The notes beneath the pieces are model-generated. The model was not told the DNA's origin and ran no database searches. It was given only the letters and a program-made list of their open reading frames with translations. Both the position numbers and the translations under genes were made by a program. Below, one piece after another: positions 8,795 to 17,523 of a stretch of DNA of 44,923 nucleotides (the first letter of the stretch is position 1; each line of letters begins with the position of its first letter). This DNA is from Sulfurimonas sp. (GTDB taxonomy: Bacteria; Campylobacterota; Campylobacteria; Campylobacterales; Sulfurimonadaceae), in contig NZ_JALSKT010000061.1 of assembly GCF_026988655.1 (NCBI RefSeq), forward strand, positions 1 to 44,923, given 5' to 3'.

Positions 8795-9811
8795 ATGAAA
8801 TCAGTAATCGTGTTATCAATACTCACAACAGCGTCACTTATGGCAAGTCCACTGACAAAAGATGCAAAAAATGCAGGTTTACTTCCTATCCCTGCTTCAA
8901 AAACTGCACTCTTAAAGCTAATAGATAATCCTAAAAATCACATCACAGATGCGAAAGTAAAACTTGGAAAGAAACTCTATCTTGATCCAAGACTATCACG
9001 TAGTGGTCTTATCTCTTGTAATACATGTCATAATGTAATGGAAGGTGGAGATGATGGTGTTGGTGCTGCTACTGGTCATATGTGGAGACATAATCCACAT
9101 CACCTAAACTCACCTACTGTTTATAATGCTGTCTTTTTTGGTTCACAATTTTGGGATGGACGTGCAAAAGACTTAGAAGAACAAGCACAAGGTCCAACAC
9201 TTGCACACCCTGAAATGGCAGCAACAAAAGAGCATATAGTAGCAGTCGTAAAGTCAATGCCAGAATATGTCAAAGAATTTAAACAAGCCTATGGCGACAA
9301 TGTAAAAATCACTTTTGCAAAAGTAACCGATACTATTGCAAGTTTTGAGCGAACACTTGTAACACCTGCACCATTTGATGCATTTATGAATGGATATAAA
9401 GAAGCTATGACTCCAAAACAAAAAGAGGGTCTTAAAACATTCATCCAAATTGGATGTGCGTCTTGTCATAATGGTGTTGCACTTGGTGGAGAGATGGGTG
9501 CCTTTAATGTAACAGCAACCTACAAATATATGAGTACAGGTGACTTCAAAGGTGATAAAAACGGTATGGTAAAAGTACCAACACTTAGAAATATCACGGA
9601 AACTGCACCCTACTTTCATAACGGTATGATTTGGAATTTAAAAGATGCTATTAAAGAGATGGGACGTATCCAACTTGGCACAAAAATTTCTGATAAACAA
9701 GCAGAATCTATAGAAACTTTTTTAGGTGCCTTAACAGGGAAAAAACCACATATGATGATGCCTATGCTTCCAGCTTCTACTGCAACTACTCCAAAACCTG
9801 ATCTTAACTAA
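8795..9811 (+). CDS. di-haem cytochrome c peroxidase
   Basis: Periplasmic enzyme reducing hydrogen peroxide with electrons from cytochrome c. An N-terminal signal peptide (about residues 1-18, ending LMASP) is followed by two CxxCH haem sites, CNTCH (near 74) and CASCH (near 226), plus the family segments GLISCNTCHN, FWDGRA, FDAFM and VPTLRNITETAPYFHNG. A Met/Pro-rich C-terminal tail of about 15 residues looks flexible. The GAAGG upstream supports the start. It is probably controlled by the two dyad repeats at its promoter, fitting peroxide or redox control. Confidence 0.93.
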   Translation: MKSVIVLSILTTASLMASPLTKDAKNAGLLPIPASKTALLKLIDNPKNHITDAKVKLGKKLYLDPRLSRSGLISCNTCHNVMEGGDDGVGAATGHMWRHNPHHLNSPTVYNAVFFGSQFWDGRAKDLEEQAQGPTLAHPEMAATKEHIVAVVKSMPEYVKEFKQAYGDNVKITFAKVTDTIASFERTLVTPAPFDAFMNGYKEAMTPKQKEGLKTFIQIGCASCHNGVALGGEMGAFNVTATYKYMSTGDFKGDKNGMVKVPTLRNITETAPYFHNGMIWNLKDAIKEMGRIQLGTKISDKQAESIETFLGALTGKKPHMMMPMLPASTATTPKPDLN

Positions 9812-9813
9812 AA

Positions 9814-9840
9814 AACATAGCAAGCTTGACTTGTTATGTT
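9814..9840 (+). terminator. hairpin after the cytochrome c peroxidase gene
   Basis: An 11-bp stem (AACATAGCAAG with CTTGTTATGTT, one G-U pair, 5-base loop) follows the stop codon directly. No T-run follows on the plus strand, so termination efficiency is uncertain. Confidence 0.4.
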
Positions 9841-9895
9841 AATAGATGCATAATCGTTATTAATAATTATTTAATAACTTTTAAGGATTATTACT

Positions 9896-10456
9896 ATGAA
9901 CGAGAACAATGGAGACTTTTTTTTAACAGATGAAGAGAAGAAAGCACTTAAAGAGATAGCAAAACTAGCTCTTTATGAAGCAGTTTTACATGATAAGAAG
10001 ATAAAAATTGACCCAAGTACTATGCCTAAAAAGTTCCAAGAACATCTTGGGGCTTTTGTTACACTCCATGAAGATGGCAAGCTTCGAGGTTGTATAGGAA
10101 GATTTGAACCTGACCAACCCCTTTATGATGTCATCATTGATATGGCAGTATCTGCATCAAGATATGACAATAGGTTCTCACCTGTCACGCCCAATGAACT
10201 TGATAATATAGATATAGAAATCTCAGTTCTAACACCCAGAAGAAAAGTGAACTCCATAGAAGACGTTGTCGTTGGTAAACATGGTATATATGTAAAATAC
10301 GGCTCTCGTAATGGAACCTACTTACCACAAGTTGCAACAGATATGAAATGGAATGCCCAAGAGTTTGTCAGAAGTTGTTGTGTAGAAAAAGCAGGGATAC
10401 CGCCAGAACATTGCAAAGATGCAATGCTCTATGTTTATGAGGCTATAGTCTTTTAA
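9896..10456 (+). CDS. AMMECR1 domain protein (AmmeMemoRadiSam system protein A-like)
   Basis: Protein of 186 residues covering one complete AMMECR1 domain, including the signature GAFVTLHEDGKLRGCIGRF (near 50-68) with the invariant LRGCIG, followed by DNRFSPVTPNEL and ISVLTPRRKV. The biochemical role of AMMECR1 proteins is not firmly established. The usual partners (Memo and a radical SAM protein) are not in this window. An AAGGA lies upstream of the ATG. Confidence 0.88.
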   Translation: MNENNGDFFLTDEEKKALKEIAKLALYEAVLHDKKIKIDPSTMPKKFQEHLGAFVTLHEDGKLRGCIGRFEPDQPLYDVIIDMAVSASRYDNRFSPVTPNELDNIDIEISVLTPRRKVNSIEDVVVGKHGIYVKYGSRNGTYLPQVATDMKWNAQEFVRSCCVEKAGIPPEHCKDAMLYVYEAIVF

Positions 10457-10469
10457 ATACTATAGCTTC
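10439..10469. terminator. weak convergent hairpin
   Basis: An 11-bp stem with one G-U pair (arms 10439-10449 and 10459-10469) spans the 3-base gap between two convergent genes and overlaps both 3' ends. There is no T-run on either strand, so it is only a candidate bidirectional stop. Confidence 0.3.
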
Positions 10470-10717
10470 TCTGGCGTCAGATTTACTTCTTCTAAGAAGT
10501 GGCGAAGTTTTACTATCGCGTCTTTAGAGAGTTCTGGTCTATGAGAAAGTGTCATAGAGTGCTCTTTTCCATTTAAGTGGATTATTGCACGATGTTCTTT
10601 GTTTAAATCAACAGTTGCACCATAGTGCTCTAAAGCTGATAAAAGCTTTTTACTATCAATATTCCCTGACATTGGGTGCTCAAATATTTTTTGAATTTTT
10701 GTTTTGTGTTTACTCAT
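10460..10717 (-). CDS. HicA-like small protein without HicB
   Basis: Protein of 85 residues. The segment KIFEHPMSGNIDSKKLLSAL, followed by GATVDL, a basic beta region and HLNGKEHSMTLSH, resembles the dsRBD-like HicA mRNA-interferase fold found in many single-gene annotations. No HicB antitoxin is adjacent, so it is either an orphan relative with another role or a diverged protein. A strong AAGGAG precedes the ATG. It lies 27 bases downstream of the methyltransferase start region's operon partner on the opposite side and converges with the AMMECR1 gene. Confidence 0.7.
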   Translation of the reverse strand: MSKHKTKIQKIFEHPMSGNIDSKKLLSALEHYGATVDLNKEHRAIIHLNGKEHSMTLSHRPELSKDAIVKLRHFLEEVNLTPEKL

Positions 10718-10744
10718 TTTAACTCCTTTGTTTATATACTCTTA

Positions 10745-11428
10745 TTATCGTCTTTTAAAGATTAAAAGTGTCTTATCTTCAGTGTCATAGAGAGAAAAAG
10801 TTTGTTTTTCTACAAGCTTTAAACCAGTAAGTTTTTGAAAAAACTGTACTTTATGAAAGTACTGTACAATGGTATCTTGATACTTTGTAAATCTTCCATC
10901 TTCTTCTTGCTCAAAAAGTGTAAATTTTGTATGCAATTGATTGTTTTCAAACGCAGCATCTACACTCAAAAATTCCTTTTCATTATCACTGCTCATCGTT
11001 CCCTCAGCAACATCACTAAAACCATACAAAGTGTTAATGTCAGCGATAAAAACACCATCATCACTAAGCTTTTGTGCAACAGCATCTAAAAATGATGTCA
11101 ATGCCTCTTTATCCATAAAATTAAGCACATCAAAGATACTCACAATAGCATCATATTTGCCATCTACATCTTTAACATCTACGCACTCTGCATTAAGTCC
11201 TTGGGCTTGACACTCTGCAACCATGAGAGAACTTAAGTCTATCCCTTTACACTTTACACCATCACTAATCATACGTTGCATAAAGCCACCACGTCCACAA
11301 CCTACATCAAGAAGTGTTTTTACATCATACTCTTCAAGTTCTGAACGATACAAGTCATACAAAGCTTCAGTAGCTTCTTCAATCCCTAAAAGATGTTCAG
11401 CTTTAGCATATAAGTCAAGATTAGTCAT
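10745..11428 (-). CDS. class I SAM-dependent methyltransferase
   Basis: Protein of 227 residues with a clear SAM-binding motif I (LLDVGCGRGGFM, near 40-51), an acidic end of strand beta-2 (GIDLSS) and a motif IV-like DAIVSIFDVLNFM. The substrate is not evident. The start overlaps the end of hisG by 8 bases, making it the last gene of a coupled operon. It might act on a small molecule, but nothing in context fixes this. Confidence 0.82.
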   Translation of the reverse strand: MTNLDLYAKAEHLLGIEEATEALYDLYRSELEEYDVKTLLDVGCGRGGFMQRMISDGVKCKGIDLSSLMVAECQAQGLNAECVDVKDVDGKYDAIVSIFDVLNFMDKEALTSFLDAVAQKLSDDGVFIADINTLYGFSDVAEGTMSSDNEKEFLSVDAAFENNQLHTKFTLFEQEEDGRFTKYQDTIVQYFHKVQFFQKLTGLKLVEKQTFSLYDTEDKTLLIFKRR

Positions 11429-12044
11429 TTTCAGCTTTAATGATTGTATTTATCTTTTCATAAATATCAAGCACTTCATCTTTTTTAGCGATATAGCTAT
11501 TTTTGTTTGCGATAAGATATGTTGAACTTGTCATAATATCTTGTACAACTTCTAAACCATTTTGCTTCATAGTCGTTCCAGTTTCTACAATGTCAACTAT
11601 CATATCAGCAAGCCCGATAAGAGGAGCAAGCTCAATTGAACCATAAAGCTTGATAATCTCAACGCTCACAGCTCTCTCTTCAAAGTAACGTTTTGTGATA
11701 TTTACCATTTTTGATGCAACTTTGAGTTCAGGTTTTGTAAGGTCTAACTTCTCCCCTTTTCTCATCCCTATGGCAACTTTACATACACCACGTCGTAAGT
11801 CTAAAAGGCGAACAACATCAAGACCTTGTTCTTCTAAAGTATCAAGTCCAACAACACCAATATCTGCTGCTTGATGATACACATATGTTGCAACATCTTG
11901 ATTACGAACAAGTAAAAAACGAAAGTTTGGAGTTTCTAAGATTAGTTTTCTATCATCAAATTTAAAATCTTCGCCAAAAATTGTTTCAAAAATCTCTAAA
12001 GTTTCTTTAGCAATACGCCCTTTTGGAAGTGCAACTGTTAACAT
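11421..12044 (-). CDS. hisG: ATP phosphoribosyltransferase, short form
   Basis: First enzyme of histidine synthesis (ATP + PRPP to phosphoribosyl-ATP). At 207 residues it is the short HisG form, which needs the HisZ regulatory subunit; hisZ is not in this window. Recognisable are the N-terminal VALPKGRIAKETL, GVVGLDTLEE, the central KVASKMVNITKRYF and the PRPP-loop motif DIVETGTTMKQNGL. It overlaps coaX by 7 bases and the methyltransferase by 8. Confidence 0.94.
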   Translation of the reverse strand: MLTVALPKGRIAKETLEIFETIFGEDFKFDDRKLILETPNFRFLLVRNQDVATYVYHQAADIGVVGLDTLEEQGLDVVRLLDLRRGVCKVAIGMRKGEKLDLTKPELKVASKMVNITKRYFEERAVSVEIIKLYGSIELAPLIGLADMIVDIVETGTTMKQNGLEVVQDIMTSSTYLIANKNSYIAKKDEVLDIYEKINTIIKAEND

Positions 12045-12661
12045 AATTTTTCCTCATTTTCTTTTATAATCTTTTTCATAGAATTAAAAATCAACTGTGT
12101 GTCAATTTTAGCATTCTGAAATATTTGCTTTAACTTTGATGCATCACCACCTGTTAAAACGACAGGCATTTTATGTGACATCACTTCACAATAAAACGTT
12201 TTTAAATAGCCATAGCTTATAGCATCTTGTGAATTTTTCGGCATTATATCCAAGTCACACTCAAAGTTAAATGAATATGCTAAAGCAGGAGAAATGTTTT
12301 CATAAGTTTTTTGCATAGCGCCAATGCCAGGATAGATAAATCCGCCTAAAAAAACTTCATCTTTTACAATGTCAACAGTGATCGCACTCCCTGCATCTAT
12401 GACCACTGCATTACTCAATGCTTCAACAGCAAATATTCTATCAATGCCCATTGTCTTGTAATATTTACTCATATCTATAAATGCAGCTAAGTCTATCCAA
12501 TTTTCTAAAGATGAGAGTTTTTCACTGACTACTTGATTCACGCATATAAAATAGACCTTCTCTTGTATGGTCTCAGGCTCAAACAGAGCGACATCTTCTT
12601 TATACTCTCTTTCTTCATCTAAAAAATGAAAAGAAGTATTTCCTATATCGCACAGTAGCAT
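12038..12661 (-). CDS. coaX: type III pantothenate kinase
   Basis: Phosphorylates pantothenate in the first step of coenzyme A synthesis. The N-terminal phosphate loop LLCDIGNTSFHF (D-x-G-N-T), the VIDAGSAITVDIV loop with its catalytic acidic residue, the GGFIYPGIGAM segment and the TGGDA motif identify CoaX. At 207 residues it is shorter than most CoaX proteins (about 250), typical of Campylobacterota. It overlaps the upstream gene in a TAATG arrangement and hisG by 7 bases. Confidence 0.92.
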   Translation of the reverse strand: MLLCDIGNTSFHFLDEEREYKEDVALFEPETIQEKVYFICVNQVVSEKLSSLENWIDLAAFIDMSKYYKTMGIDRIFAVEALSNAVVIDAGSAITVDIVKDEVFLGGFIYPGIGAMQKTYENISPALAYSFNFECDLDIMPKNSQDAISYGYLKTFYCEVMSHKMPVVLTGGDASKLKQIFQNAKIDTQLIFNSMKKIIKENEEKLC

Positions 12662-12981
12662 TATTGGATTTTCCAGCCAGCTTCTTTAAAAGCTTTTGCC
12701 GCTTTTGAACAGAGTGGAGCATCAATAAAAATAACTTTATGCTTAAAATTGTGTTCAAAGAAGAGTGAAAGTTTCGCATAAATCTCTTCAAACTTATGTA
12801 CATCTTTCATTAAAAGCCTACTTTTTTGACTTACAGCAAATATCGCCCAAAAATAGCCATTTATATCTGTAGCCTTATAAATTTTTATTTTGTTTCGTAT
12901 GCCTAAATCTTTTGGCGCTACTTCTTGCATTTTTTTAAATATTTTTCCCTTTTGTCTCAGAGAATCAACAACCATTTGCAT
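12661..12981 (-). CDS. small protein of unknown function upstream of coaX
   Basis: Soluble, basic protein of 106 residues that I do not recognise. It has no signal peptide or membrane segment. Alternating hydrophobic stretches (GYFWAIFAVSQ and HKVIFIDAPLCSKAAKAFKEAGW) suggest a small alpha/beta fold. Its stop overlaps the coaX ATG by one base, so it is the first gene of the coaX-hisG-methyltransferase operon. It may be a lineage-specific Campylobacterota protein. Confidence 0.75.
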   Translation of the reverse strand: MQMVVDSLRQKGKIFKKMQEVAPKDLGIRNKIKIYKATDINGYFWAIFAVSQKSRLLMKDVHKFEEIYAKLSLFFEHNFKHKVIFIDAPLCSKAAKAFKEAGWKIQ

Positions 12982-13002
12982 ATCTATTTTATAGCCTTTT
13001 AT

Positions 13003-15222
13003 TTAAGAGTTTTCAATGAGGTATTCCTTCAAATCCTCTGCACAAAGAGGTTTTGAAAAATAATACCCTTGTATATTTTCACATCCTTCTTCAACTAAGA
13101 AGTCAACTTGTTCTTTTGTTTCAACACCCTCAGTAATAATATCTAAACTCAAGTTCGTTGCCATAGCAATAATTGTTCTCACAAGAGTAACATCATACTC
13201 ATTTTCAGGTACATCTATGATAAAACTACGATCAATTTTAAGCCTTGTAATTGGAAGCTTATTAAGATAGGACAAAGAAGAGTAGCCTGTTCCAAAATCA
13301 TCAATAGATATAGAAATTCCTAAGTCTCGTAATGATTGAAGAATTTTGATAGAATTTTCAGGATCTTTCATAATCTGTCCTTCAAGAATTTCAAGTTCCA
13401 AATCTTTTGGATTGAAATTTTCACTCAACATAATTTGCTTTAGTTGACTGATAAAATTCGGGCTCTCAAGTTTTTTTGCTGAAATATTTACAGAGAGTTT
13501 ACCAGTCTTTATACCTATACTTTGCCACTTAGCAACCTGTCTTATTGACTCAACTAACATAAATCTATCTATATCAATAACTAAACCTGTCTCTTCACAA
13601 AATGGTATAAACTGTGCAGGACTTACCACACCATTTTCACCATCATTCCAACGAATAAGCGCTTCTATCCCTATAACCTTATTTGTCACAGCATTCATTT
13701 TTGGCTGATAATATGGCTCAAACTCTTTATTTCTCAAAGCAGCTCTAATGTTTAAGTCCAACTCCATTCTCTTTTTAGAAAATTTTGTCATCGACTCATC
13801 ATAAAATTTATAATTATTTTTAGCAAAATTTTTCGAAGCATACATAGCTGTTTCTGCATTTCCAAGGAGTATCGCCGTTGTATCCCCATCTTTTGGATAG
13901 ATACTCAAGCCTATACTAAAAGTAATGTAAATATCTTGATTTTGAATCAAAAATTGCTTTTTCATCTCCAACAAAATTTTTTCTGTAAGATTACTTATGC
14001 CAGTATCAGTCATTTTATCATCTATAATGACAAATTCATCTCCGCTCAGTCTTGAGAGCACAGTAGTCTGTTTTATACACTCTTTTAATCTACTAGCAAC
14101 CTGCTTGAGTAAGATATCACCTATTTCATGACCATAGGTGTCATTTATCTCTTTAAATTTATCCAAATCCATAAAGAGTATACCTACACGATAATCATTT
14201 ATTTTGGCATTATCAATTGAAGCTTGTAGCTTATCTATCAATGCAAGTTTGTTTGGTAAACCAGTTAAAGGATCATTATGAGCAATAAATCTTAATACAT
14301 CTGCTTGTTTTTCAAGCTCAAGGCTTTTATTCTCTAAGTCTTTTTCTAATTCATCACTATAAAATTCTATACTCTTTTTATAGTTCACCATATAAACGTA
14401 ATATAAAAGAATAAAAAATGCTAGTATCAACAATGTAAATACTAATATAGTTTTATCTTTTTCTCTCGCCACACTTGACATATCTATCTCTTTTAGATCT
14501 TTTGCTAAAAGAACATAGCCCTGCGTTGTACCATTAATATTGTCAAGTTTTAACGTAGTTATTAGTATCCCATTTTTCTTATCTACCTTGTACTTGTTAA
14601 TACTTTCTAGTTCAGTTTTAGACATTCGATAGGCAACATCAATAAGATTTTTGTTGTAAAATGGATTTGTAACATAGAATTTTTTTGCATCATTGACAAC
14701 AATAACGGCATTGTATTTTTTTGCATGTATATTTGAACTTATAGAGTCAAAGATAGCTTTTGCACTAAAATATCCTTCCATGCTTCCATTTATGTATATT
14801 GGGATTATAGATTTAAATGCCAAAGAGTCTTCATTTTTTGGAAGTTCTAGATAGACTACAGGTTTTTCAATCAAAGGTTTTTCTTGAGCGTTTACTCTGA
14901 GTACCTTAAATGTAATATCTTCAAAAAGAGAATATTTTGTTAATTGTAAAGAAATATCATCAAAGTCAGGGTAAGTTTTTTTCTTTTTATTAAAAAGTTT
15001 TTTGATATCCTGTGTTGCACCTAAAGCAACAGAGAGTATCAGCACATCTTGTGACTTTGAGGATAACTCTTCTTGTATATCATCCTGCATAGTTTTTGCA
15101 GTATGAAGATATATTTTATTTGTTAGACTGTCTGTAAGCTGAGAGATGTAGACATACGACATACTAACCAAAATAGCTGCTAGTAAAAATCCTAATAATT
15201 TTGCTCTTGCACTTACATACAT
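13003..15222 (-). CDS. membrane GGDEF-EAL protein (c-di-GMP turnover)
   Basis: Protein of 739 residues. A membrane segment (about 8-27), a periplasmic sensory region with no recognised domain, a second membrane segment (about 257-280), a short coiled coil, then GGDEF and EAL domains. The GGDEF signature reads SGDEF (near 393) and the inhibitory RxxD site five residues upstream is missing. The EAL domain has EALIRW (near 520) and DDFGTGYSS intact. It therefore looks mainly like a c-di-GMP phosphodiesterase, with cyclase activity doubtful. It is the last gene of the minus-strand run from 20.8 kb, 12 bases after a 70-residue ORF. Confidence 0.9.
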   Translation of the reverse strand: MYVSARAKLLGFLLAAILVSMSYVYISQLTDSLTNKIYLHTAKTMQDDIQEELSSKSQDVLILSVALGATQDIKKLFNKKKKTYPDFDDISLQLTKYSLFEDITFKVLRVNAQEKPLIEKPVVYLELPKNEDSLAFKSIIPIYINGSMEGYFSAKAIFDSISSNIHAKKYNAVIVVNDAKKFYVTNPFYNKNLIDVAYRMSKTELESINKYKVDKKNGILITTLKLDNINGTTQGYVLLAKDLKEIDMSSVAREKDKTILVFTLLILAFFILLYYVYMVNYKKSIEFYSDELEKDLENKSLELEKQADVLRFIAHNDPLTGLPNKLALIDKLQASIDNAKINDYRVGILFMDLDKFKEINDTYGHEIGDILLKQVASRLKECIKQTTVLSRLSGDEFVIIDDKMTDTGISNLTEKILLEMKKQFLIQNQDIYITFSIGLSIYPKDGDTTAILLGNAETAMYASKNFAKNNYKFYDESMTKFSKKRMELDLNIRAALRNKEFEPYYQPKMNAVTNKVIGIEALIRWNDGENGVVSPAQFIPFCEETGLVIDIDRFMLVESIRQVAKWQSIGIKTGKLSVNISAKKLESPNFISQLKQIMLSENFNPKDLELEILEGQIMKDPENSIKILQSLRDLGISISIDDFGTGYSSLSYLNKLPITRLKIDRSFIIDVPENEYDVTLVRTIIAMATNLSLDIITEGVETKEQVDFLVEEGCENIQGYYFSKPLCAEDLKEYLIENS

Positions 15223-15234
15223 CTAATCAACTCA

Positions 15235-15447
15235 CTACTTCGTTAAACCAAGTTCGGCAAACAAAACTTCAAAATATTCACTCACTTCTAATAACTCTTC
15301 TTTTAAAGTACCAAAAGCTTTATCTTCTGCAATCCACTCTTCTATTCTTTTAACACTATCACTTTTTTGACTTTCATCTAGTTCTTCAGTGTTTACAACC
15401 GCGTCTTTAATTTTTTCTAAATGTTCTCTATGTTTGTGTGCACTCAT
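15235..15447 (-). CDS. small acidic helical protein (70 residues)
   Basis: Charged protein with no signal peptide, predicted almost wholly helical (HREHLEKIKDAVVNTEEL, SDSVKRIEEWIAEDK, LEVSEYFEVLFAELGL). It somewhat resembles DUF4404-type small proteins, but I do not assign it firmly. A strong AAGGAG precedes the ATG. It sits between another 70-residue gene and the GGDEF-EAL gene with gaps of 11-12 bases. Confidence 0.7.
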   Translation of the reverse strand: MSAHKHREHLEKIKDAVVNTEELDESQKSDSVKRIEEWIAEDKAFGTLKEELLEVSEYFEVLFAELGLTK

Positions 15448-15458
15448 TTTATTGCTCC

Positions 15459-15671
15459 TTAATAAGTATCGTATTTTCCGGCTTTTACATCCGCTCTCAG
15501 TTCTTGAATCTTCTTGTCCATGATATTCAAAATCAAATCAGCAGCCTCTTTGTCGTTTGCTTCTGGGACATCCCAATCCGTAATCTTCATATTTGTTTTA
15601 AAAAGTAACTCTATTTCATTTTCGATTTCAGTTTTTCTAGCAGCTAGTTCTTTTATAACAGCATCACTCAT
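15459..15671 (-). CDS. small acidic protein (70 residues), unknown function
   Basis: The first half is a helix/coiled coil (KELAARKTEIENEIELLFKT), followed by DWDVPEANDKEAADLIL and a second helix. No signal peptide. Not recognised; probably a conserved Campylobacterota cytoplasmic protein. A good AAGGAG precedes the ATG. It lies between the HIT gene (40-base gap) and the next 70-residue gene. Confidence 0.7.
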   Translation of the reverse strand: MSDAVIKELAARKTEIENEIELLFKTNMKITDWDVPEANDKEAADLILNIMDKKIQELRADVKAGKYDTY

Positions 15672-15711
15672 AACAATCTCCTTAGTTTTGTTTTAGTATA
15701 CATCAAAAATA

Positions 15712-16209
15712 TTAAATAGTAATATATTTTGGAACTAAACTTTTTATTTTGTTATATATTTTTTCAAAATCAGTTGAGTATACCCTCGTTTGTGCAGTGG
15801 AAGTTATAAAATTTGTATCTCTCTCCCAACGTGGTACCAAATGCATATGAATGTGTTCAGCTATGCCAGCTCCACCTGCTTTTCCTAAATTCATACCGAT
15901 GTTGACACCCTGAGCACCAAAACCTTCTTTAAGAAGTCGTACACCTTGCTGTGCAAGCTTTGCCATATGTAGCCAAGTCTCAGTTGAGAGTTCTTCAAGC
16001 TTGTCTGTATGAAGATGAGGAATAATCATAAAATGACCCGGTGTATAAGGATAGCGATTCATCACTATAAAACAATGCTCATCTCTGTATAACACATGTA
16101 GTTTTACATCATCTTTTTCATGTGTGCTAATATGACAAAACACACATCCATCTATCTTTTCTCCTGTCACATATTCATCTCGCCAAGGCGCGTAGAGTAT
16201 ATCTTCCAT
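15712..16209 (-). CDS. HIT family hydrolase
   Basis: Histidine-triad nucleotide hydrolase/transferase of 165 residues, longer than the roughly 110-120 of Hint proteins and closer to the AP4A-phosphorylase-like HIT group. The catalytic triad motif HIHMHLVPRW, the NRYPYTPGHFMIIPHLH segment and an N-terminal CVFCHI (the putative zinc-binding FCxI region) are present. It lies 18 bases downstream of dctM. Probable substrates are dinucleoside polyphosphates or nucleoside phosphoramidates. Confidence 0.9.
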   Translation of the reverse strand: MEDILYAPWRDEYVTGEKIDGCVFCHISTHEKDDVKLHVLYRDEHCFIVMNRYPYTPGHFMIIPHLHTDKLEELSTETWLHMAKLAQQGVRLLKEGFGAQGVNIGMNLGKAGGAGIAEHIHMHLVPRWERDTNFITSTAQTRVYSTDFEKIYNKIKSLVPKYITI

Positions 16210-16227
16210 GTTTTAAGTACCTATCCT

Positions 16228-17523
16228 TTATAAAAATGCAAATACTAAATTTGGAAAAAGGATTACAAGTCCTAAACCCAAAAGTTGTAAAAGAATGAAA
16301 GGGATTATCCCCTTATAAATATCCATAGTGCTCACACTATTTCCAGCTGCCCCTTTTAAAAAGAAGAGCGAGAGTCCAAAAGGTGGAGTTAAAAATGAAG
16401 CTTGTAAATTCATCGCTATCAAAACCCCAAACCAAATAGGGTCTATGCCAAACGCAGCCATAACCGGCACTAAAATCGGCACGATGATAAAACTAATCTC
16501 AATAAAATCTATGAAAAAACCAAGTATAAATATACTGAGCATTGCCACAGCTATAAATACCCAAACATTCCCTATGTCATTTGAAAAGAAGTCAAGTATC
16601 AAGTCTGTTCCACCAAGTTCATTAAACACAAGGCTAAACGCAGTAGCACCGATAAGTATCATAAATATCATTCCGCTGAGCTTCATTGTCTCAAAAAGTG
16701 CATATTTAATCATCTCAAAGTTTAATGTTTTATTGAGTGCAGAGAGCATTAATCCCCCTACTACACCAAAGGCAGCCGACTCTGTAGGTGAAGCAATTCC
16801 CGCGAATATACTCCCTAAGACTGTCAACATTAACACCATTGGTGGCACTATTGCAGCAAAGATTTGATACAAACTCACTTTTTCATTACTTACTAATGCA
16901 GGAGCATCATCTTTGTTGACATAAGCACGTACAAGTATGTAAGTGATATAGAGTGAGACTAAAGTTAAGCCTGGTAAAACAGCACCCATAAACAAATCTC
17001 CAACACTCACACTCATTACATCGCCTAAAACGATAAGGATGATAGAAGGAGGAATGATCTGTCCAAGTGTGCCACTCGCTGCGATTGTGCCACTTGCTAG
17101 ACCTTTATTGTATCCAGCATTAAGCATTAAAGGAAGTGCTATGACACTCATCATCACAACCGAAGCTGAGACTATACCTGTTGAAGCTGCCAAAATAGCG
17201 CCAACTAAAACGACACTCACACCCAGTCCACCACGCACACCTTTAAAAAGTGCGCTCATAGAGAGTAACAGTTTTTCTGCCATCCCTGATTTTTCTAAGA
17301 TCAAACCCATCATGATAAAGAGTGGTACAGCCATAAGTGTTGTGTTACTCATAATGCCATAAATTCTAAATGGTAAAATGTTAAAGACCTCAAAGCCAAG
17401 TGAAGGAATAAAAAAAGCAAACATCATAGCCACCCCACCAAAGGCAAAAGCAACAGGAATGCCAAATAAAAGAAGTGCCAAAGCTACAAAAAACATAATC
17501 AAAGCTATCATAATGACTTCCAC
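16228..17523 (-). CDS. dctM: TRAP transporter large permease
   Basis: Integral membrane protein of 431 residues with about 12 hydrophobic segments and DctM motifs: FGGVAMM near the start, PLFIMMGLILEKSGMAEKLL, ASGTLGQIIPPSIILI and LTPPFGLSLFFLKG. It forms the sodium-driven channel of a tripartite transporter for organic or other anionic acids. It overlaps dctQ by 16 bases. No DctP binding protein is encoded nearby; an outer-membrane-like DUF4105 protein is next to dctQ instead. Confidence 0.93.
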   Translation of the reverse strand: MEVIMIALIMFFVALALLLFGIPVAFAFGGVAMMFAFFIPSLGFEVFNILPFRIYGIMSNTTLMAVPLFIMMGLILEKSGMAEKLLLSMSALFKGVRGGLGVSVVLVGAILAASTGIVSASVVMMSVIALPLMLNAGYNKGLASGTIAASGTLGQIIPPSIILIVLGDVMSVSVGDLFMGAVLPGLTLVSLYITYILVRAYVNKDDAPALVSNEKVSLYQIFAAIVPPMVLMLTVLGSIFAGIASPTESAAFGVVGGLMLSALNKTLNFEMIKYALFETMKLSGMIFMILIGATAFSLVFNELGGTDLILDFFSNDIGNVWVFIAVAMLSIFILGFFIDFIEISFIIVPILVPVMAAFGIDPIWFGVLIAMNLQASFLTPPFGLSLFFLKGAAGNSVSTMDIYKGIIPFILLQLLGLGLVILFPNLVFAFL

